Positions 28,227-37,122 of a stretch of 52,695 bases of DNA are shown piece by piece. The translations under genes and the position numbers were made by a program. The notes beneath the pieces are model-generated. The model had not been told where the DNA came from, did not search any database, and saw only the letters and a program-made list of their open reading frames with translations. The DNA comes from Alphaproteobacteria bacterium (lineage in GTDB: Bacteria > Pseudomonadota > Alphaproteobacteria > Rhizobiales > JAJFHR01). The DNA is taken from contig JAJRTY010000110.1 of NCBI GenBank assembly GCA_024278055.1, positions 1 to 52,695 of the forward strand, written 5' to 3'. The stretch's first letter is position 1, and every line of letters starts with the position of its first letter.

Positions 28227-29564
28227 TTAGGAGAAAACCTCTTCCATTTCGCGTCTGAACATCACAGCTTGCGCAGCATCATCCACTGCCACATCATCCC
28301 ATGTTAGCGCTGCCCCCTGTTTAACCGGCCGCACCATCTTCACATGGTGTGCCAGACCAATCGGCAGGCCTTTCATGGCATAAGATTTTTGCGCCGGAAA
28401 CAATTTTCCCCACACGCAAAATCCACCTTCGCCATCGAGAGTTTCGCCAACTTCGAGATCTTTTTTGGCAACCGCAACCACATCGCCATGCCAGCCACCG
28501 GCAACGCCTGTTGGCTCGTTGCGAATTGCTGCACTGGCCACCGAGATACCCAGCTCAAGACCAATGAGATGAAACGGTTTATACATGGCGCTGTAACGCC
28601 CGGTTACATCCGTCACCAGACCATAATCAGCAAAGCACCGCTCCACGTAAGCACTGCCTGCTTCAAACACGCAATAAACCCCCCAGCGCAGATCATTGGC
28701 AACATCGCTGCCGTCGCGGTGGATGCTGGAAATGACCTCCACCGTGCCTTTGGCTGCCAGCACGCCACCATCACTTGCCGGTTTCAGGCATTCAGGCAAT
28801 TCAGGGGTGCCGATTGCCGGGAACAACAGGCCATCGTCTGGTGCAGTTAACCCACACGCATTGGCCACGGCTGCCATTTCAATTGACGATTTGGTGCCAT
28901 CAAGAAAGGAGTTGAACATCTGCGGGTTCATTGCCGCCAGCGCTGCGCGCTCGGCGGAAAGACCATAATAATCCCACACCGTATCAGGTGTTGATAAGTG
29001 ATATTCCGGCAGGTATTTGGTGCCTTTGCCGGCACAGACAACGTTGAGACCGCATGCCCGCGCCCAGTCCACCATTTCGGCAATCAGCGCCGGCTGGTCG
29101 CCGTAAGCCAGAGAATAAACCACCCCGGCCTGTCTGGCCCGCGCCGCCAGCAACGGTCCGGCCAGAACATCGGCTTCCACATTAACGGCGATCACATGAC
29201 AGCCGTGATCGAAAGCCATCAATGCGTGCTGGATGCCCGCAGCGGGATTGCCGGTGGCTTCAATGATCACCTCAATGCCTTCAGTTTTAATCAGTGCATG
29301 GGAATCATCGGTGATAAATGTCGACCCGTTACGTTTTGCTTCATCAAACGATCGCGCATTATACTGTTCCGGCTGCCATCCTGTATCAGCCAGAGAGACC
29401 TTCACTTTATCCGGGTCAAGATCAGCAATGCCACAGACGTGAAACCCCGGCGTTTTTCTCGCCTGCGATAAAAACATTGAGCCGAATTTGCCTGCGCCAA
29501 TGAGGCCGATCTTTATCGGGGTGTTTGCTTCAGCTCTTTTGCCAAGTAGTGAAAACAGGTTCAT
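28227..29564 (-). CDS. NAD(P)-dependent homoserine dehydrogenase-like oxidoreductase with C-terminal SAF domain
   Basis: About 445 residues (COG4091 type). N-terminal Rossmann domain begins IKIGLIGAGKFGSMFLSQA; the middle part resembles Gfo/Idh or homoserine-dehydrogenase catalytic domains; the last about 100 residues (from KKDLEVGETLDGEGGFCVWG) form a SAF domain. The substrate of this family is generally unknown; relatives occur in sugar-acid clusters. It is divergent from the SDR gene (144 nt between starts). No strong ribosome site is visible before ATG 29564. Confidence 0.8.
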   Translation of the reverse strand: MNLFSLLGKRAEANTPIKIGLIGAGKFGSMFLSQARKTPGFHVCGIADLDPDKVKVSLADTGWQPEQYNARSFDEAKRNGSTFITDDSHALIKTEGIEVIIEATGNPAAGIQHALMAFDHGCHVIAVNVEADVLAGPLLAARARQAGVVYSLAYGDQPALIAEMVDWARACGLNVVCAGKGTKYLPEYHLSTPDTVWDYYGLSAERAALAAMNPQMFNSFLDGTKSSIEMAAVANACGLTAPDDGLLFPAIGTPELPECLKPASDGGVLAAKGTVEVISSIHRDGSDVANDLRWGVYCVFEAGSAYVERCFADYGLVTDVTGRYSAMYKPFHLIGLELGISVASAAIRNEPTGVAGGWHGDVVAVAKKDLEVGETLDGEGGFCVWGKLFPAQKSYAMKGLPIGLAHHVKMVRPVKQGAALTWDDVAVDDAAQAVMFRREMEEVFS

Positions 29565-29708
29565 GAATAAAAATACCCTTTATGGAAAATCAACAATGCC
29601 GGCATGGTTTCCATTATCGCCTCGGCGGTCAAGCCGGTTTTCCGGCAGGTGGGGTTTACATATGCGCCCAGTCGTTTATAATGGGTGACGGGAAATTCGG
29701 GAGGTGGC

Positions 29709-30467
29709 ATGAAACTGAACAGAAAAGTTGCGCTTATAACCGGTGCAGGCTCAGGCTTCGGCGCAGAAATGGCACGCACCTTTGCCGCCAGCGGTGCCTG
29801 CATCCTGATTAATGATCTTAATGAAGAAGCCGCTGAAACGGTTGCTGCTGAAATCAGGGAAGACGGGGGAAGTGCCGTGCCCATGGGCGGCGATGTTTCT
29901 CAAAGTGATGACGTCGGCGCCCTGGTGGCGCGCGCCATGGAAGAATTCGGTACCCTTGATATTTACGTCAATAATGCCGGCTACTCCCACATCAACCAGC
30001 CGTTGCTGGAAGTGGCAGAAGCAGAGTTTGACCGTATTTACGCTGTCAACGTAAAGAGTGTCTATTTAAGCGCCATCCACACCGTACCGGTTTTCCGTGC
30101 CCAGGGGTCTGGGATATTTCTAAATATCGCCTCCACCGCTGGCCTGCGCCCGCGTCCGGGCCTGACCTGGTACAACAGCTCCAAGGGAGCCGTCATCACC
30201 ATGACCAAATCGATGGCGGTGGAACTCGCGCCCGACAATATCCGCGTCAATGCCATCAACCCGGTAATCGGCGAAACCGGCATGATGAAAACCTTCATGG
30301 GCGGCAAAGATACACCCGAAATACGCGAAAAATTCATCTCGACTATTCCCCTGGGAAGAATGAGCCAACCGCAGGACATCGCCCGCGCCGCCCTGTTTTT
30401 AGTCTCCGAAGACGCCGAATTCATCACCGGCGTGTGTATGGAAGTAGACGGCGGCAGGTGTATATAG
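29709..30467 (+). CDS. Short-chain dehydrogenase/reductase (SDR)
   Basis: Classical SDR, about 252 residues: cofactor motif TGAGSGFGAEMA (TGxxxGxG), Asp at the end of beta-strand 2 in LINDLNEE that favours NAD(H), NNAGYS (NNAG), active-site Ser in NIASTAGLRPRPG and YNSSKGA (YxxxK). ATG 29709 has GGGAGG 4 nt upstream. Substrate unknown; a role with the divergent SAF oxidoreductase in the same sugar-acid or hydroxy-acid route is possible. Confidence 0.9.
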   Translation: MKLNRKVALITGAGSGFGAEMARTFAASGACILINDLNEEAAETVAAEIREDGGSAVPMGGDVSQSDDVGALVARAMEEFGTLDIYVNNAGYSHINQPLLEVAEAEFDRIYAVNVKSVYLSAIHTVPVFRAQGSGIFLNIASTAGLRPRPGLTWYNSSKGAVITMTKSMAVELAPDNIRVNAINPVIGETGMMKTFMGGKDTPEIREKFISTIPLGRMSQPQDIARAALFLVSEDAEFITGVCMEVDGGRCI

Positions 30468-30493
30468 AGAAATCTGGATTTGACGGGGAAAAA

Positions 30494-31363
30494 TCAAGCA
30501 CTTTCAATCAGGTGTTTTTGCGTTTTGATGTGTTGGACAAAAAAATCCAGAAAAGTGCGGATGCGCGGAACCTTGCGCAGATCCGCATGAACCAGCAACC
30601 AGATGTCGCGGCGGCTGACGATCTGGCCTGGCGTGATCCGCTCAAGGACCGGGTCATTTTCGCCAATGAAACATGGCAGAATGGTTGCCCCGATGCCCAG
30701 TCGAACAGCTTCAAGCAGAGAGGCCACCGTGTCAATGCGCAGCCTGCACATATGATCGGGTATATCCGGGGCCAGCGCCGGCCAGCTGGGGCTGTCTGAT
30801 CCATCGTCCCAGTTTAACCAAACCATGGTGTCCAGTGCGTGTCGGTGTATTTCCAGATAAGACCGGGATGCGTATGAGGCAAAAGAAGCCGTAGCCAGTT
30901 TTCGCCCGAACAGGTCCTCTTTTGGTGTGTTGGTGGCAAACAAAGCGACATCGCCCTGCAAACGCTTTGCTGCAGGCGGTTGGGTGCGGATCAACAGATT
31001 GATTTCCGGGTGCTGTTGTAAAAATTCCGAGGTGATTGAAAGTAATAGATGATTGGACAGGATATCAGTTGTCACCACATGGACTGTGCCGCTGGTTTCC
31101 TCGCTGTGAGCGGCAATAGTTCTATCAATTTCTTCAATCTCCTTATCCAGCCTCAGCGCCCCTTCATAAAACTTCTGGCCGGTCAGGCTCAATGTGTTTC
31201 GCTTGGTTGAACCCAAAAACAGATTGTGCCCGATTTTTTCCTCAAATGCCTGTAGACGGCGCGATACCGTGCTTTGGTCAAGCCCGAGGCTTGTGGCGCC
31301 TGCTGTAATCGAGCCGGAGCGGGCCACGGCGAGGAAAATTCGCAAGTCATCCCAGTTTTTCAT
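30494..31363 (-). CDS. LysR-family transcriptional regulator
   Basis: About 289 residues, helix-turn-helix at 5-60 (SITAGATSLGLDQSTVSRRLQAFE), effector-binding domain to about 285. Divergent from the DUF1330 and alpha/beta hydrolase pair, which are its likely targets. It is convergent with the SDR gene. Confidence 0.87.
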   Translation of the reverse strand: MKNWDDLRIFLAVARSGSITAGATSLGLDQSTVSRRLQAFEEKIGHNLFLGSTKRNTLSLTGQKFYEGALRLDKEIEEIDRTIAAHSEETSGTVHVVTTDILSNHLLLSITSEFLQQHPEINLLIRTQPPAAKRLQGDVALFATNTPKEDLFGRKLATASFASYASRSYLEIHRHALDTMVWLNWDDGSDSPSWPALAPDIPDHMCRLRIDTVASLLEAVRLGIGATILPCFIGENDPVLERITPGQIVSRRDIWLLVHADLRKVPRIRTFLDFFVQHIKTQKHLIESA

Positions 31364-31463
31364 CCATGCATTTTAGCATAGTTTCGATGAAAATATATCT
31401 ATTTACTGAAATTTTGCATTGAGGCAAAAGTGGCTACAGATTTTTAAACCAGGGAAATTTCAC

Positions 31464-31745
31464 ATGTCCGCATATTTTGTCGCCCGTTTCGCTGTCAAGG
31501 ATGCAACATTGCTTGCTGCTTATTCAGGCAAAGCTGCCCCCATCATAAAATCCTTCGGCGGCGAGTTGCTGTTCAAAGGCGGAACAGATCAGATCCTGGC
31601 CGGTAAAAACCCCTTTCCCGGCATTGCAGTTTCTCGATTTCCCGACCAGAGCAAGCTGGATGCCTTCTATACGTCTGACGCTTATCAGGCTTTGAAATCC
31701 GCACGCGAAGCCGGTGCGGAAATGGTGCTTTCCGCCCACAGCTGA
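31464..31745 (+). CDS. DUF1330 (ferredoxin-like alpha/beta fold) protein
   Basis: Small protein of 93 residues. The pattern MSAYFVARFAVKDATLLAAY, then KSFGGELLFKGG and a C-terminal FPDQSKLDAFYTSDAYQALK matches the DUF1330 dimeric alpha/beta-barrel family, of unknown function. ATG 31464 with AGGGAA upstream. It precedes the alpha/beta hydrolase gene by 39 nt and is probably co-transcribed with it. Confidence 0.85.
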   Translation: MSAYFVARFAVKDATLLAAYSGKAAPIIKSFGGELLFKGGTDQILAGKNPFPGIAVSRFPDQSKLDAFYTSDAYQALKSAREAGAEMVLSAHS

Positions 31746-31784
31746 CTTCGCCAAACTTTAGTAGAAAAATGAAAGGTTACCCGC

Positions 31785-32546
31785 ATGACACTTGGATATA
31801 AGGCCATTGGAAAAGGTTCACAAAAAGTCTTGTTCCTGCATGGCTGGCTCAGCGACTTCACTGTTTACAATGAAATCATCCCGTTTTTTGATGTCGACAA
31901 GTACACGTTGATGTTTCCGGATTACCGCGGCTACGGACTTTCTAAACATATGACGGGTGAGTTTTCGATTGAAGAAATAGCTAGGGACGTGATTGAACTG
32001 ACCGGGGAATCAGGCTGGGACAGGTTCCATATCGTCGGCCATTCAATGGCCGGGATGGTTTTGCAGAAAACTGCTTTACTCAAGAAAGATTTGCTTATCT
32101 CGGCCGTTGCCGTAACGCCGGTACCTGCATCCGGACTGCCTTTGGACGCTGACACCATGGCTTTCTTCAGAAAATCCGCCGATGATGACGATGTTTTGGC
32201 GGAGCTTTTTGATGTGCTTACCGGCAAGCAATATTCCAGAGCCTTTATCGCCCAAATGACCAAACGCGCCCGTTCAGGCTTGTCCCGGCAGGCAATGCTT
32301 GGTTATTTTGAAGCCTGGACCAGCACTGATTTTAGTCACGACGTTGCCGGTATAGACACAAAAATACTGGTGATTGCGGGAGAAAATGATGGCGCTGTTG
32401 GCCCTGATCTTTTGTCTGAAACCTGCCTGAAACAGCTGGAAAATGTGGAGATGAAAACAATCATTGGTGCCGGGCACTATCCGATGCAGGAAACGCCCGT
32501 GCGGTTGTTCACATTAATTGAAAATCATCTTAACCAATACGCTTAA
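31785..32546 (+). CDS. Alpha/beta hydrolase
   Basis: About 253 residues. Oxyanion region LFLHGWLSDF, nucleophile elbow VGHSMAGMV (Ser about 88), acid in AGENDGAVGPD and catalytic His in GAGHYPMQE. No signal peptide, so cytoplasmic. It resembles the general 3-oxoadipate enol-lactonase/esterase branch; the real substrate is unknown. Pairs with the DUF1330 gene under the divergent LysR gene. Confidence 0.88.
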   Translation: MTLGYKAIGKGSQKVLFLHGWLSDFTVYNEIIPFFDVDKYTLMFPDYRGYGLSKHMTGEFSIEEIARDVIELTGESGWDRFHIVGHSMAGMVLQKTALLKKDLLISAVAVTPVPASGLPLDADTMAFFRKSADDDDVLAELFDVLTGKQYSRAFIAQMTKRARSGLSRQAMLGYFEAWTSTDFSHDVAGIDTKILVIAGENDGAVGPDLLSETCLKQLENVEMKTIIGAGHYPMQETPVRLFTLIENHLNQYA

Positions 32547-32554
32547 AGTTGAAG

Positions 32555-32845
32555 CTACCCGCCGCCACGCTGGAACGAAATGTCGAAGCGTTCGAGAAAA
32601 TGTTTTTCTTCATCTTCCGAAAGCCCGTCCATGGTCAAGGTGACGTTGGCCTGGGGCAGGATAAACAGGCTGGTGATGGCGCGGTCGGGCAGCACTTCTA
32701 TGTCAATGGTGACAGAACCTTTGTCCACGGGAAGTTCAAAGCTGGAGGCGTCCATCGGGCCGCCATAGTCAGGCACGAATTTTTTGAAGCTGTGAATAAA
32801 CTCATTGCGCGACATCGACATGAGTTTGACTATTTTTGTCGCCAT
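32555..32845 (-). CDS. Hypothetical protein downstream of the AOR operon
   Basis: About 96 residues from ATG 32845; later in-frame ATGs and a GTG at 32863 are also possible starts. I do not recognise a family. It is acidic, with no membrane segment or cysteine pattern: N-terminal IVKLMSMSRNEFIHSFKKF, a middle stretch rich in beta-prone residues (VTIDIEVLPDRAITSLFILP) and a C-terminal SEDEEKHFLERF helix. It lies on the same strand as and just after the moaD-like gene, separated by about 100 nt with a repeat fragment, and could be the last gene of that operon. Confidence 0.6.
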   Translation of the reverse strand: MATKIVKLMSMSRNEFIHSFKKFVPDYGGPMDASSFELPVDKGSVTIDIEVLPDRAITSLFILPQANVTLTMDGLSEDEEKHFLERFDISFQRGGG

Positions 32846-32896
32846 CAGCCCAACCTGGAGCACGTTGGGATAAAACAGTATTGAACACGGTTCCGC

Positions 32897-32918
32897 CTCA
32901 AGGCCGGGACGGTGCGGG
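32897..32918. repeat. Fragment of the 27994-28204 element end
   Basis: CTCAAGGCCGGGACGGTGCGGG is identical over 22 bp to the right end of the element at 27994-28204. Both copies are followed within about 15 nt by TAATCCGATC, so homology extends past the inverted-repeat end. It separates the hypothetical gene from the moaD-like gene. Confidence 0.7.
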
Positions 32919-32944
32919 TGAACCCAGGTAATCCGATCATACTT

Positions 32945-33196
32945 CTAGCCCCCGGCAACCGGCGGCCATACTGCCAGCGCATCACCCTCGCTCAATGTCG
33001 CCTGCTTGGCTGTAGCCGGCGGTGAAAACACGCCGTTGATCAATATCAGATGGCATCTATCAAACGGCACATTGTGGGCATCCAGCACCTCGCGCACGGT
33101 TGCATCGGGTCTAACCACTATCTCTGCCTGGTTCTTGACGGCTTCGGCGGGCAGGCAACTGGCCAGAGAAGCATAGAGCTTGAGGGTGATTTTCAC
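32945..33196 (-). CDS. MoaD/ThiS-like small sulfur-carrier protein of the AOR cluster
   Basis: 83 residues, beta-grasp type, ending in Gly-Gly (WPPVAGG), the C-terminus that is thiocarboxylated for dithiolene formation on molybdopterin or tungstopterin. GTG start at 33196, 3 nt after the stop of the FAD reductase gene. A moaD copy dedicated to the tungsten cofactor is found in Aromatoleum-type aor operons (aorD there), which supports the reading. No moeA-like partner is in the window. Confidence 0.85.
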   Translation of the reverse strand: MKITLKLYASLASCLPAEAVKNQAEIVVRPDATVREVLDAHNVPFDRCHLILINGVFSPPATAKQATLSEGDALAVWPPVAGG

Positions 33197-33199
33197 TAA

Positions 33200-34447
33200 T
33201 CAGCTCGCGTTTTTATGCAGGGTTGAAACATAGGCTTCAGAAATACGATGAGGTGATGTCATCAGTATCTGCTTCCATTTGCCCAGATGTGTACCGGTTT
33301 GAATAAGGCCGCGCAACATACCGATGTGTTCACTAAACCCCACACTTTGTGCGCCAATCAACCGATCCCCCTGAAATTCCAGGCGCAGATAGCGGTAATT
33401 GTCTTTGTCGAGCATGGCAGCGCTATCGCTGCCTTCTTCGCCCATCCACTGGCCAAACGAGCTGGAAATCAGTCCCATGGAATCGAGCACATTCATCGAC
33501 AGGGAGCCACGATGAGGCGTATCGAGACCGACCATGTTCATGGCTGCAATACGCGCGTGTTCTACAGCCGTTGGCTGGATTGCCAGGACACTGAATTCGC
33601 CGGTCGATAAGTCCAGCGCCTGAACCACATCACCGGCGGCATAAATGCCATCCACACTTGTCTGCAGGTGATCATCAACCACAACGCCCGCATCGGTATC
33701 AATGCCGCTGCCTTTGAGAAAGTCGATGTTTGAGCGCACACCCGCAGCCACCACGACCAGCTGGGCGGCTGAAGTTTCTCCCTTGCTGAGAGTGACCTCA
33801 AGACCCTTGTCGCTTTGGCTGATCCCGGTAATTTTCGTACCCGTCAACACCTCAACACCTTTGGACATGCACCAGCTTTTGAGCATATTGCCGGCAACTT
33901 CATCCATCATGCGTGGCACCATCCGGTCGCCCATCTCCACCACCGTGAGGGAGACGCCTTTCAAAAACAGAGCCTCAAGCACAATAGACCCGATAAAGCC
34001 CGCACCTATGGGAACCACATGGGCACCGGGTTGAGCGAGTTCATTTATTTTTTGCGCATCATCCAGTGTCCAGCAGGTGTTAACGCCGGGCAAATCAAGC
34101 CCTTTGACCGGGGGAGCAACCGGGCTGGCTCCGGTGGCCAGTAACAATCTGTCATAGGCTAAAGATGTACCATCATCGAGGGCGACGGTTTTTGATTTGG
34201 GATCAACAGCATCTGCGTTTGCCTGAACATACTTGATTTTCAGATCGTCATAATGGTCCGGTGACTGGCGCAGATATGTGCCGGGCTCAGTAATCCTGTC
34301 GATCAGCAGATAGGGCAGGGCCATGCGCGAGTAGGGTGGTTTGCCTTCATTGCCAATCAGAGTAATGCTGCTTTTGGCGTCGTGCTTGCGCAAGGTTTCC
34401 GCAGCAACGACCCCGGCTGGACCAGCGCCGATGATGACGTGTTTCAT
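33200..34447 (-). CDS. aorC: FAD-dependent pyridine nucleotide-disulfide oxidoreductase, AOR electron-transfer subunit
   Basis: About 415 residues from ATG 34447 (an in-frame TTG at 34453 is less likely). FAD motif IIGAGPAGVVAAETL at the N-terminus, second Rossmann motif VVPIGAGFIGSIVLEALF (about 146-163) for NAD(P)H, and the C-terminal FAD segment GIYAAGDVV. In AOR complexes of this type the subunit passes electrons from the polyferredoxin to NAD+. Between the AOR large subunit and the MoaD gene, same strand. It lacks a CxxxxC redox disulfide, consistent with a nitrite-reductase/ferredoxin-reductase type flavoprotein. Confidence 0.85.
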   Translation of the reverse strand: MKHVIIGAGPAGVVAAETLRKHDAKSSITLIGNEGKPPYSRMALPYLLIDRITEPGTYLRQSPDHYDDLKIKYVQANADAVDPKSKTVALDDGTSLAYDRLLLATGASPVAPPVKGLDLPGVNTCWTLDDAQKINELAQPGAHVVPIGAGFIGSIVLEALFLKGVSLTVVEMGDRMVPRMMDEVAGNMLKSWCMSKGVEVLTGTKITGISQSDKGLEVTLSKGETSAAQLVVVAAGVRSNIDFLKGSGIDTDAGVVVDDHLQTSVDGIYAAGDVVQALDLSTGEFSVLAIQPTAVEHARIAAMNMVGLDTPHRGSLSMNVLDSMGLISSSFGQWMGEEGSDSAAMLDKDNYRYLRLEFQGDRLIGAQSVGFSEHIGMLRGLIQTGTHLGKWKQILMTSPHRISEAYVSTLHKNAS

Positions 34448-34519
34448 GTTCAACTCACATTTTGCCAGGTTCCGAAAATGTCGGCCGGTGACGGTATCGC
34501 CACCGGCTCGACAATTTTA

Positions 34520-36367
34520 CTATACGCCCAGACGACTGAGCGTTTCTTCAGTTGGCACACCCTTGGTGTTCCAGCCGCGCACCTCGTAGTATTCCGGCAG
34601 CATTTTATCGAGACCGGAAACCAGTCCCTTCGCCGGTCCGGTCTTGGCTGCATCTTTCATCAGGCGTTTGGGCAACTCATCATCCTTGCCGCTAAAGCCG
34701 GCAGCAAGATTGAAATTGCGCTCCATATTCCAGATGCGTTCACCGGCCTCCATCAACGTGTCAGGTGTCCAGTTGCCTTCACATGCGGCATCAACCTGAG
34801 GGGCGATGTCTTCCAGTGTCCAGGCAAAGGTTGTGAAAATACACAAGCCAGCTGAATCGACCGCGGCTGTTGCATCCTGAAACGCCTTCACCAGACCGGC
34901 CTTGCCATCGGTTGACAGCGGGTCGGTCTTTTCCGGGATGCCCAGAATTTCAGACGATACAGTGTAGGAACGTAAATGACACGCACCGCGATTTGACGTG
35001 GCATAGGTCAGCCCCATGCCCTGAATGCCACGCGGATCATACGCCGGGAATTCCTGGCCTTTAACCGTCATGGACAGTTCAGGCCGGCCATATTTTTCAC
35101 ACAAGCGTTTGGAGCCAAGCGCAAGCTCCTTGCCAAAGCCTTCCATGGTGCCGGTAAGCTCAGTCATTTTCGCCAGCATCTCAGCCGAGCCGAATTTAAG
35201 CTCAACGCCGCCGGTATCTTTTTTGGTCAAAATACCTTCTTCATACATATCCATGGCAGCAGCAAGGGTGGAGCCAAAGGATATCGGATCAAACCCATGC
35301 TCGTTGCACAGGTAATTGGCGTAGGTAAGGGCTTCGAGATCCTTGATGCCGGTTGCTGCGCCCAAGGCCCAGGCAGCTTCATATTCCAGCCCGCCTTCCG
35401 CGCCCCAGTATTCCGGCTTGTTGACAACGGTAAAGTGATCCTTGTCAATTTGCGAAATCCGCCCACAGGCGATGGTGCAACTGAAACAGGCCTGATTGGT
35501 GAGCAAATTGGGCTTGCCGTCGCTGCGCCGTGGCTCGGCCATGGCTTCAGCTGATATGTCGTTGGCGCTTTCAAATTGCACATCACGGAAATTGCGCGTC
35601 GGCAAGGCTCCGCTTTCGTTGATGACATTCATCAAAACCTGCGTGCCATAGGCGGGCAGGCCTTCGCCGGTAACAGCATTTTCCGCCAAAGCCTTCTTGC
35701 CGGCTTCGGTTGATTTCATGAAAGCACCGAAATCTTCAACACTGACCCCGCCGGTGCCGCGAACAGCAACAGCCTTGAGGTTTTTAGATCCCATCACCGT
35801 GCCAACACCGGAACGTCCGGCGGCGCGATGCAGATCATTGACAATACAGGCATACATATTGCCTTTTTCACCAGCCACACCAATGGCGGCAATGTGCATC
35901 ATCGGCTCCTGGTGCGCAGTCTTGATGGCAGCATCCGTATCCCACACCGATTTGCCCCACAGGCCTTCAGCACTGAGCAATTCTGCCTTGTCATCAATAA
36001 TGCAAAGGTAAACCGGTTTTTCCGATTTGCCCTCAAAGATGATCATGTCCCAGCCGGCAAATTTCAGTTCAGCACCAAAATAGCCACCGGAATTCGAACA
36101 CGCAATCGCACCCGTCAAGGCACCTTTGGTGATGACTGAATAACGCCCGGCGGTTGAGGCACAAGTGCCGGTCAAGGGGCCGGTTGCGAATATCATCTTG
36201 TTGTCAGGTGAAAGCGGATCAACTTTAGGGTCGATCTCTTCCATCAGATATTTGGTTCCCAATCCGCGCTGACCGAGATACTTCAAAGCCCAGTCCATAT
36301 TAAGCGGTTCGGAAACGCATGTGCCTTCAGTCAAATTGACGCGAAGGATTTTTCTTGTCCAAGCCAT
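34520..36367 (-). CDS. aorB: Aldehyde:ferredoxin oxidoreductase, tungsten-pterin catalytic subunit
   Basis: Oxidises aldehydes to carboxylic acids at a bis-pterin tungsten (possibly molybdenum) centre; 615 residues, full length. Cluster-binding cysteines are in ACFSCTIAC (about Cys294, 297, 301) and DSAGLC (about Cys509). The glutamate region GLEYEAAWALG (about 326-336) and the histidine in GACHLRSY (about His464) match catalytic residues of archaeal AOR. The pterin segments ATGPLTGTCA and GRSGVGTVMGSKNLKA are present. ATG 36367 has a strong GGAGG upstream. It lies 20 nt after the polyferredoxin gene. Aldehyde range unknown; the complex may detoxify aldehydes or serve an amino-acid or aromatic pathway. 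Confidence 0.93.
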   Translation of the reverse strand: MAWTRKILRVNLTEGTCVSEPLNMDWALKYLGQRGLGTKYLMEEIDPKVDPLSPDNKMIFATGPLTGTCASTAGRYSVITKGALTGAIACSNSGGYFGAELKFAGWDMIIFEGKSEKPVYLCIIDDKAELLSAEGLWGKSVWDTDAAIKTAHQEPMMHIAAIGVAGEKGNMYACIVNDLHRAAGRSGVGTVMGSKNLKAVAVRGTGGVSVEDFGAFMKSTEAGKKALAENAVTGEGLPAYGTQVLMNVINESGALPTRNFRDVQFESANDISAEAMAEPRRSDGKPNLLTNQACFSCTIACGRISQIDKDHFTVVNKPEYWGAEGGLEYEAAWALGAATGIKDLEALTYANYLCNEHGFDPISFGSTLAAAMDMYEEGILTKKDTGGVELKFGSAEMLAKMTELTGTMEGFGKELALGSKRLCEKYGRPELSMTVKGQEFPAYDPRGIQGMGLTYATSNRGACHLRSYTVSSEILGIPEKTDPLSTDGKAGLVKAFQDATAAVDSAGLCIFTTFAWTLEDIAPQVDAACEGNWTPDTLMEAGERIWNMERNFNLAAGFSGKDDELPKRLMKDAAKTGPAKGLVSGLDKMLPEYYEVRGWNTKGVPTEETLSRLGV

Positions 36368-36387
36368 AGTTCGTTCCTCCTGTTCAA

Positions 36388-36870
36388 TTAAGCTGAGTTT
36401 GCCGGTGCGGCATTATCGGTTTTACCCGCCCATTGCTGCATTTTATCATAACCTGCCTGCTCCACATCACTATACAGGATGGCTTGGGTAGGACACGCCT
36501 TGACGCATTCTGGATCGCCACCGCAATGATCGCATTTGACAACCTTGCCGGTGCTGACGCTGTAGTTGATGGTGCCAAACGGGCACGCAATGGTGCAGAC
36601 CTTGCAGCCGACACATAAGTTATCATGCACCTGTTTGACGCCGGTGACAGGGTCCGTGGTAATGGCATCAACCGGACACGCCTGCTGACACCAGGCTTCA
36701 TCGCACTGGGTGCAGGTGTAAGGAACAAAGCGTCCTTCGGTGTGAAAATCAAACACCCGGATGCGTGATTTGGACGGATTGAATGACCCCTCCTTGACAT
36801 AAGAACATGCCAGTTCGCATTGTTTGCAGCCGGTGCATTTGCCCGGATCAATTACTAATGTTTTTTGCAT
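36388..36870 (-). CDS. aorA: Four-cluster ferredoxin subunit of the AOR complex
   Basis: 160 residues with sixteen cysteines arranged for four [4Fe-4S] clusters: CTGCKQCELAC, CTQCDEAWCQQACP, CVGCKVCTIACP, CDHCGGDPECVKACP. This is the DmsB/HycB-like architecture. It would wire the AOR catalytic subunit to the FAD reductase. First gene of the aor operon, ATG 36870 after GGAGG; 252 nt downstream of the regulator gene. Confidence 0.9.
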   Translation of the reverse strand: MQKTLVIDPGKCTGCKQCELACSYVKEGSFNPSKSRIRVFDFHTEGRFVPYTCTQCDEAWCQQACPVDAITTDPVTGVKQVHDNLCVGCKVCTIACPFGTINYSVSTGKVVKCDHCGGDPECVKACPTQAILYSDVEQAGYDKMQQWAGKTDNAAPANSA

Positions 36871-37092
36871 TTAGCCTCCTCCCAAGACAGCTTGATAAAC
36901 AGGTACCGCTGTTTTTCTTGTCAACGAGCCAACGATTGGCTGTTTGATATCGGACAAAAATGCGTCAGATAGATGGCCTCAAGCGCAGCATTTGTTGTCC
37001 AGCCTTCGATGTCATGAAGGCTACTCCAGTTTCAAACGATAATAAAACTAAAAATCACACTTTTGGAACGCCCTTATACCCGCGGCATCGGC

Positions 37093-37118
37093 AAACTGTC
37101 GCATATCTGCGACAGTTT
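37093..37118. promoter_or_regulatory. 11-bp-arm palindrome upstream of aorA
   Basis: AAACTGTCGCA (37093-37103), 4 nt, TGCGACAGTTT (37108-37118): a perfect inverted repeat just past the stop of the regulator gene and about 220 nt before aorA. The TGTCGCA-N4-TGCGACA form suits binding by a Fis-type dimer, so it may be the upstream activation site of the adjacent regulator. A terminator is the other reading, but no T-run follows. The rest of the gap (36871-37092) shows nothing distinct apart from the aorA ribosome site. Confidence 0.5.
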
Positions 37119-37122
37119 CGCC

